From positions 1-7,114 of the forward strand of contig JAGWBY010000180.1 in the NCBI GenBank assembly GCA_021295675.1: 7,114 nt of DNA, in the 5' to 3' direction. Below the pieces are notes generated by a model. The model made no database searches, was not told where the DNA came from, and worked only from the letters and a program-made list of their open reading frames with translations. Both the position numbers and the translations under genes were made by a program. The stretch is from Candidatus Latescibacterota bacterium. GTDB taxonomy: Bacteria; Latescibacterota; UBA2968; UBA8231. Every line of letters starts with the position of its first letter. Position 1 is the first letter of the stretch. Of this stretch, positions 1-7,114 are shown piece by piece.

Positions 1-505
1 CGTACTCGACGCTGACCTGAGACTTGGCGTCCGGGCGCAGATAGGAAATTTTCTCTTCCTTGCGCAGCCGCGTCAGGTGCTGCATCAGCGCGTGTGCGAG
101 GGTGATGGGTAGCGGCATGAGCTGGGGGGTTTCGCGGCAGGCATAGCCAAACATCATGCCTTGGTCGCCAGCGCCCTCTTCCTTGTGCAGTCCCTCGTCC
201 GCGTTGACGCCCTGGGCTATATCGGGCGATTGCTGGTCCAAGGCCACCAGAATAGAGCACGAGCGAAAGTCAAAGCCCTGCGCGGGATCGCAGTAGCCAA
301 TATCGGCGATGACCTGCCTGACGAGGGCCTCGATGTCTAGGCGGGCCTCTACTACTTGATCGGTGGTAACGAGCGTCTCGCAGGCCACTCGTGCATTGGA
401 GTCCTCGGCGAGCATGGCGTCGAGCACGGCGTCGGAAATCTGGTCGGCGACTTTGTCGGGGTGCCCTTCGGACACGGATTCGGAAGTAAACATGTATTTG
501 GACAT
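1..505 (-). CDS. metK: S-adenosylmethionine synthetase, N-terminal part (3' end beyond window), internal in-frame deletion
   Basis: Methionine adenosyltransferase makes S-adenosylmethionine from ATP and methionine in the cytoplasm. Translation from the ATG at 505 gives about 168 residues before the window edge. It opens [18 protein letters not shown], the standard MetK N-terminus with the ATP-site GHPDK motif. It continues through [19 protein letters not shown], the signature [12 protein letters not shown] and [13 protein letters not shown], all colinear with E. coli MetK. Between ACETLVTT and LDIEALVR about seven residues are missing, including the GEITT motif whose glutamate (E55 in E. coli) contacts methionine. 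The frame is kept, so the gap is about 21 nt. As written the enzyme should not work normally. It is the last gene of the visible run, 19 nt after ptsI. Family identity is certain; whether the gap is real is not. Confidence 0.96.
   Translation of the reverse strand, partial: MSKYMFTSESVSEGHPDKVADQISDAVLDAMLAEDSNARVACETLVTTDQVVEARLDIEALVRQVIADIGYCDPAQGFDFRSCSILVALDQQSPDIAQGVNADEGLHKEEGAGDQGMMFGYACRETPQLMPLPITLAHALMQHLTRLRKEEKISYLRPDAKSQVSVEY
358..363 (-). other. deletion junction in metK (about 21 nt missing, in frame)
   Basis: On the coding strand ACC ACC G runs straight into ATCAAGTAGTAG. MetK proteins have about 13 residues between the conserved TTG and the VDI strand; here only about six remain (QVVEAR). 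The lost block includes the GEITT motif. The size is estimated from remembered E. coli MetK, so the exact breakpoint may shift by a few bases. Confidence 0.75.
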
Positions 506-519
506 AGTGTATTCTCAAG

Positions 520-525
520 CTCCTT
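520..525 (-). promoter_or_regulatory. Shine-Dalgarno of metK
   Basis: AAGGAG on the coding strand lies 14 nt before the metK ATG and overlaps the last base of the ptsI stop codon. The spacing is longer than usual. No other ATG, GTG or TTG agrees better with the MetK N-terminus, so the ATG at 505 stands. Confidence 0.55.
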
Positions 526-2268
526 CAGTGATACCTCTGACGCCAGAAGGGTATGTACTTGCCGACGGCATCTCCCAAATACTCGCGCACCTCAGTTCCA
601 GTGTCCAAGGTCAAGCATTCGTCGGCGATCTCCCGCGCCTTTTCCGCGTGAATGGCGCGAATGACCTCCTTGACTTCCGGGATGAGACCGGGGCTGAGGC
701 TCAGACAGTCCAGCCCGAGCCCGAGCAAGAGCGTCGTGGCCAAGGGGTCGCCGGCCATCTCGCCGCAGATGCTCACGGGCGTGTTGGTGCGCTGGCCGCT
801 GTCGGCGACCATCTTGATCAAGCGCAAGACCGCCGGGTGAAACGGGTCGTAGAGCCAAGCCACTTTGCTCATGCCGCGATCCACGGCCAATGCGTACTGG
901 GTCAGGTCGTTGGTGCCGAGGCTGAAAAAATCTACTTCGCCGGCAAAGTGATCGGCCATCAAGGCCACGGACGGCACTTCGACCATGATGCCTAGCTTGC
1001 AATGCTCAGCAAAGGGATGCCCCGCCGTCCGCAACTCGTCTTTGGTTTCCTCTAGTAACACCCGGATCCGCCGCAGTTCGTTCAAGCTAGATATCATTGG
1101 TAACAAGATCTGCGCCTCGCCGTGTACTCCGGCCCTGAGCAAGGCGCGCAACTGCGTCTTGAACAGATCTGGGGTATCGAGGCAAATGCGGATGCCGCGC
1201 CACCCCAAGAAGGGGTTGGCCTCGGGCGGCGTCGCCCCCCAAGTCCATAGTGCGGATCACTACGGGATGTGGGGCCAGCGATTCGACGAGGGCGGAATAG
1301 ACCTTGAACTGCTCCTCCTCAGAGGGCAAGCGGTAGTTGAGATACAGGAACTCGGTGCGGTACATGCCCACGCCGCTAGCACCGTTGTCGAGCGCCATCT
1401 GCACTTCGGTCTGCACATCGACGTTGGCCATCAATGCGATTTCCTGCCCGTCTTGAGTAACCGCGGGCAAGTTGCGACGCCGCTCTAGGTCGCGCTCGCG
1501 CCGCAGTTGACGCTGGCGCCGCGCCCGATAGCGCCGCTCGCCGAGGGTATCGGGCCGCAGGTGGACCTGGCCTTCATTGCCATCGACGACCACCAAGTCG
1601 CCGTCTGCCACTTGCTGCGAACAGTCGCCGGTGCCAACTACCGTGGGTAGCTGCAACGAGCGGGCAATGATGGCCGCGTGCGAAGCCGCGCCGCCGGCAT
1701 CGAGTACCACGCCTTTGATCCGGCGGCGCTCTAGGCGCACCATCTCCGAGGGCAGCAAGTCGTGGGCTAGGACAATCGTGTTAGCGCGGAGCGAATCGAG
1801 TGCTTTGACTTCGCCTCCTGCTAACCGCATCAACACCTGATTTTCAATATCTGCGATGTCGCTTACCCGCGCCCGCAGGTATTCGTTCTCAATGCTGCCA
1901 AAGGCCTCTTTGACTCTCTCCAGTTCCTCGGCATACGCCCGCTCGGCCGAATAGTGCTTTTCGCGAATCAATGCCTCGGTGCGCGCTAGGATGGATGCGT
2001 CCTCTAGCATGGCTAGCTGGGCGTCAAATATCTGCGCCAGTTCCTCGCCCTGCTCGCTGGCGACCCAGCGGCGAATGCGGCGAATCTCGTCCCCAGCCTG
2101 GTGGAGTATGTTGCGAAAGCGCTCGATCTCCTCTCCAACCAGATACTGCGCAACGCGTTGGCGGGTGATAACCGGGGCCTGCTTGTCGTATGCGAAAGCC
2201 CGGCCAATGCCAATACCGGGAGAAACGCATATACCATCGAAAACCCTATGTTCGCTGGTCGCGGTCAA
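525..2268 (-). CDS. ptsI: Phosphoenolpyruvate-protein phosphotransferase (PTS enzyme I), frameshifted by a short internal deletion
   Basis: Enzyme I takes phosphate from phosphoenolpyruvate and passes it to HPr. The N-terminal part (TTG at 2268) starts MTATSEHRVFDGICVSPGIG and has the phosphohistidine site GGAASHAAIIARS with His197. It then runs through the linker helix and GMYRTEFLYL to RTMDLGGD at residue 346. The C-terminal part resumes in another frame as PPEANPFLGWRGIRICLD. It carries LPMISSL, GIMVEVPS, DFFSLGTNDLTQY and the catalytic VSICGEMAGDPL, ending at TGA 525-527. About eight residues are missing at the junction, a gap of about 23 nt. Restoring them gives roughly 588 residues with Cys near 509, against His189/Cys502 and 575 residues in E. 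coli. The TTG start overlaps the ptsH stop and has a good Shine-Dalgarno. No EII genes are in view. Confidence 0.93.
1224..1231 (-). other. deletion junction and frame break in ptsI (about 23 nt missing)
   Basis: The coding strand reads GGC GAC for the last residues of DLGGD, then one spare base, then CCG CCC GAG GCC AAC for PPEAN. E. coli enzyme I has KELPYMNF between GGD and the matching PKEEN. Eight residues less one base gives about 23 nt missing. A six-G run sits just upstream of the junction on the coding strand. Confidence 0.8.
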
Positions 2269-2512
2269 GTTTGCCCCTCGAATGTGCTCTCCAGCAGTGA
2301 GACCATAGCCTCAACGGCTGCGTTCTCGTCCTCGCCCTCGGCTCGGACGGCGACTTGGGCACCTTGCTCAGCGGCCAGCATCATCACGCCCATGATGCTC
2401 TTGCCATTGACCCCATCGACGTCGCCTTTGGAAAGGTAAATCTCGGCCTGAGCGCGGCTGGACGAGCGTGAATACCCAGTGGATTGTTGATCGTGGCCGT
2501 CTTTTCAACCAT
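2265..2512 (-). CDS. ptsH: HPr phosphocarrier protein, frameshifted by a short internal deletion
   Basis: HPr is the small carrier that takes phosphate from enzyme I on a histidine. From the ATG at 2512 the sequence reads MVEKTATINNPLGIHARPAAL, with the active-site His15 and Arg17. After a frame break it continues AEIYLSKGDVDGVNGKSIMG, then VMMLAAEQGAQVAVRAEGED, and ends FEGQT at TGA 2265-2267. The KSIMGVM segment holds the serine equivalent to Ser46 that HPr kinase/phosphorylase modifies in many bacteria. The block normally lying between RPAAL and AEI (about nine residues, e.g. FVQTANRFK in related HPr) is gone except for two spare bases, so about 25 nt are missing. Restored, the protein would be about 90 residues, normal for HPr. 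The break makes it easy to miss in open-reading-frame scans. Confidence 0.92.
2274..2279 (-). promoter_or_regulatory. Shine-Dalgarno that supports the TTG start of ptsI
   Basis: GAGGGG on the coding strand lies 5 nt before TTG 2268, inside the last codons of ptsH. The TTG overlaps the ptsH TGA in the form TTGA, which suggests translational coupling of HPr and enzyme I. No ATG or GTG lies between this TTG and the conserved enzyme I N-terminus. Confidence 0.65.
2446..2453 (-). other. deletion junction and frame break in ptsH (about 25 nt missing)
   Basis: The coding strand reads CCA GCC GCG CTC for PAAL, then AG, then GCC GAG ATT TAC for AEIY in another frame. HPr proteins have about nine residues of helix 1 here. 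Both flanks match the family closely, so this is missing sequence rather than a single-base slip. Confidence 0.8.
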
Positions 2513-2524
2513 TACCTATTGCTA

Positions 2525-2529
2525 CTCCT
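2525..2529 (-). promoter_or_regulatory. Shine-Dalgarno of ptsH
   Basis: AGGAG on the coding strand lies 12 nt before the ATG at 2512, in the 19-nt gap after the upstream stop codon. The spacing is a little long. The ATG is fixed by the HPr N-terminus that follows it. Confidence 0.6.
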
Positions 2530-2531
2530 AA

Positions 2532-3263
2532 TTATTCTTTTGCGTGTACTGCTCGGCTCAGGGCGCACAGGCGCTGCTGATCGTCTTCGACGACGCTGCC
2601 CGTGACGACGAAACCCGCGCCGGCTTCTACCTTGGCCCGTGCCACCCCCGGGTCGCGGATGCCGCCGCCGACGACGACTGGCACCGAGACGCAATCGGCG
2701 ACCGCGCTCACCATTTCGTCGGGCACAGAAGCGCACGCGCCGCTACCGGTCTCTAGATAAATAAGCCGCATCCCCAAGTACTCGGCCGCCAAGGCGTGGG
2801 CCATGGCGATGTCGATCTTGTCGCGCGGAATGGGCCGAGTATCGCTCATAAATTCCACGGATGTCAAGGTCCCCGACTCGACTAGCATATAGCCGGTGGG
2901 GATGGTCTCAATGCCGTACTCGCGAATCAAGGGAGCGGCTTTGACGTGTTCGCCGATCAAGAGCTCGGGGTTGCGCCCGCTGACCAGCGACAGAAAGAGT
3001 ATCGCATCGGCTGTCGGCACCACCTGACCCGAGCTTCCGGGAAAGCTGATCACCGGCACATCGACCTTGGCTCGGACGCGCTCGAAACAGACCGCGTTGC
3101 GCGACGAGAACATCAAGCTCGTGCCGATGAGGATGGCATCGGCCCCGGCCGCAACGCAGAGTTGGGCGCGAGCCTCCAATTCATCTGGGGCCAACCGATC
3201 TGGATCTAGCAAGGGCAAGTAGCCTGCGCCACGGCGGTGGCGGATGTCTAGTAAGTGCTGCAG
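2532..3263 (-). CDS. pcrB: Geranylgeranylglyceryl/heptaprenylglyceryl phosphate synthase family protein (start uncertain)
   Basis: This TIM-barrel family joins a polyprenyl diphosphate to sn-glycerol-1-phosphate, the first ether-lipid step in archaea and a side pathway in some bacteria (PcrB in Bacillus). The family pattern is complete. Counting from a CTG at 3263, LLDPD is near residue 20, GTSL near 48, FPGSS near 75, GRNPELLIGEHV near 100, IPTGYMLVESG near 125, YLETGSGA near 170 and GGGIRDP near 200. It ends in HAKE at TAA 2532-2534, about 243 residues. The start is unclear. The frame is open from right after the alaS stop, but its only start-like codons are CTG 3263 and TTG 3218. The TTG would drop the residues QHLLDIRHRRGAGY before strand 1, which look like the family's N-terminal helix. 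The prenyl chain length cannot be read from sequence alone. Confidence 0.9.
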   Translation of the reverse strand: MQHLLDIRHRRGAGYLPLLDPDRLAPDELEARAQLCVAAGADAILIGTSLMFSSRNAVCFERVRAKVDVPVISFPGSSGQVVPTADAILFLSLVSGRNPELLIGEHVKAAPLIREYGIETIPTGYMLVESGTLTSVEFMSDTRPIPRDKIDIAMAHALAAEYLGMRLIYLETGSGACASVPDEMVSAVADCVSVPVVVGGGIRDPGVARAKVEAGAGFVVTGSVVEDDQQRLCALSRAVHAKE

Positions 3264-3269
3264 TACACC

Positions 3270-6328
<3,059 letters not shown>

Positions 6329-7114
6329 TTATTCGTCGGCCGCGCCGGCCTCGTCTTGTCCTACTACAACCTCCAAGCCCAACTCGACGCGCAGCTTGTG
6401 TTCTATTTCCGTGGCCACTGTTGCATTTTCGCGCAGAAAGGTGCGGGCGTTGTCTCGCCCCTGCCCCAATCGCTCACCATTGTAGGAAAACCACGCCCCG
6501 CTCTTGTCAACAAGCCCTTTGGCGACGCCGATATCAATCAGGTCGCCTTCCCAAGAAATGCCGATCTGGTCGCCGTGAAAGATCAGGTCGAATTCGGCTT
6601 CGCGAAAGGGGGGGGCCACTTTGTTTTTTACGACTTTGACCCGAGTGCGATTGCCGATATCGAGGTCTCCGTCTTTGACGCGGGCGATGCGGCGGATGTC
6701 GATGCGCACCGAGGAATAGAAGGGAAGGGCGCGCCCGCCGGTGGTGGTCTCCGGGTTGCCGAACATCACGCCAATCTTCATGCGCAACTGGTTGAGAAAA
6801 ATCAGACAGGTGTTTGAGCGGTTGATGGAGCCGGCCAACTTGCGCAGGGCTTGAGACATCAGCCGCGCGTGCAACCCCATGTGCGAATCGCCCATGTCGC
6901 CTTCCAACTCGGCCTGCGGCACCAGCGCGGCTACCGAATCGACGACGATGATATCGAAGGCACCGCTGCGCACCAAGGTATCGACGATCTCGAGAGCCTG
7001 CTCGCCCGAATCCGGCTGCGATATGATTAGGTTCTCCACATCGACGCCAATGCGCCGCGCAAAGCTGACATCGAGAGCGTGTTCGGCGTCGATAAAGGCC
7101 GCGGTGCCGCCGCG
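6329..7114 (-). CDS. recA: Recombinase RecA, C-terminal part (5' end beyond window)
   Basis: RecA forms filaments on single-stranded DNA, drives homologous strand exchange and triggers LexA cleavage. The window holds 261 residues and the TAA stop at 6329-6331. They begin [15 protein letters not shown] just after the Walker A loop, which lies outside. Walker B is [10 protein letters not shown]. Loop L1 is [20 protein letters not shown]. The segment [20 protein letters not shown] leads into loop L2. [13 protein letters not shown] and [16 protein letters not shown] mark the C-terminal core. The tail EAGAADE is short and acidic, as is usual. The length is colinear with other RecA proteins and no gap is seen. 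A C8 run on the coding strand (6608-6615) encodes part of VAPPF and leaves the frame intact. The stop codon directly touches the recX GTG. Confidence 0.97.
   Translation of the reverse strand, partial: RGGTAAFIDAEHALDVSFARRIGVDVENLIISQPDSGEQALEIVDTLVRSGAFDIIVVDSVAALVPQAELEGDMGDSHMGLHARLMSQALRKLAGSINRSNTCLIFLNQLRMKIGVMFGNPETTTGGRALPFYSSVRIDIRRIARVKDGDLDIGNRTRVKVVKNKVAPPFREAEFDLIFHGDQIGISWEGDLIDIGVAKGLVDKSGAWFSYNGERLGQGRDNARTFLRENATVATEIEHKLRVELGLEVVVGQDEAGAADE

Noticed and set aside
270..518. Arg-rich minus-strand reading frame over metK
   Set aside because: It is a shadow of the metK frame, which matches the family from its ATG.
1087..1207. Tail of the N-terminal ptsI frame after DLGGD as real protein
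   Set aside because: The residues after DLGGD in that frame do not match enzyme I, whereas the neighbouring frame matches it closely to the end.
1087..2268. Programmed ribosomal frameshifting in ptsI, ptsH or alaS
   Set aside because: A frameshift would restore the frame but not the seven to nine residues absent at each junction. There is no shared slippery site, and metK has the same kind of gap without a frame change.
2512..2736. Arg-rich minus-strand reading frame across the pcrB-ptsH boundary
   Set aside because: It is an out-of-frame shadow of conserved pcrB codons with the low-complexity Arg/Gly content typical of GC-rich shadows.
6608..6615. Eight-G run as a frameshift in recA
   Set aside because: The coding strand reads through it in frame as VAPPF, which matches the family, so the run is intact although error-prone.

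Overview
This is a GC-rich bacterial chromosomal segment. All seven genes are on the minus strand and packed like an operon. In transcription order (right to left) they are recA (3' part), recX, alaS, a geranylgeranylglyceryl-phosphate-synthase (PcrB/GGGPS) family gene, ptsH (HPr), ptsI (PTS enzyme I) and metK (5' part). Gaps or overlaps are 0, -20, about 6, 19, -4 and 19 nt. No stretch over 300 bases lacks a gene, and I see no convincing terminator, promoter, RNA gene, insertion sequence or CRISPR array.

The recA-recX-alaS order is common in bacteria. A PcrB/GGGPS gene in a GC-rich, HPr/EI-bearing genome, together with Bacteroidetes-like AlaRS motifs, would fit the wider FCB assemblage (Latescibacterota-like or related). 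That placement is inference from motifs and gene content, not a phylogeny. The genes cover recombination and SOS control (recA, recX), translation (alaS), a prenyl-ether lipid step (pcrB), phosphotransfer signalling or sugar transport (ptsH, ptsI) and methyl-donor supply (metK). They look like co-expressed housekeeping genes rather than one pathway.

The striking feature is that four of the seven genes each lack a short, similar-sized block inside a conserved region. By comparison with remembered family sequences the missing blocks are about 21 nt in metK (in frame, removing the GEITT motif), about 23 nt in ptsI, about 25 nt in ptsH and about 20-23 nt in alaS. The last three put the reading frame out, yet both sides of each junction are well conserved. 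AlaRS and MetK are normally essential and nothing else in these genes looks decayed. The likeliest explanation is a systematic assembly or consensus artefact in this contig, but a real recurrent short-deletion process is not excluded by the sequence alone. The pcrB start region may hold a fifth such event. recX and the visible part of recA appear intact.
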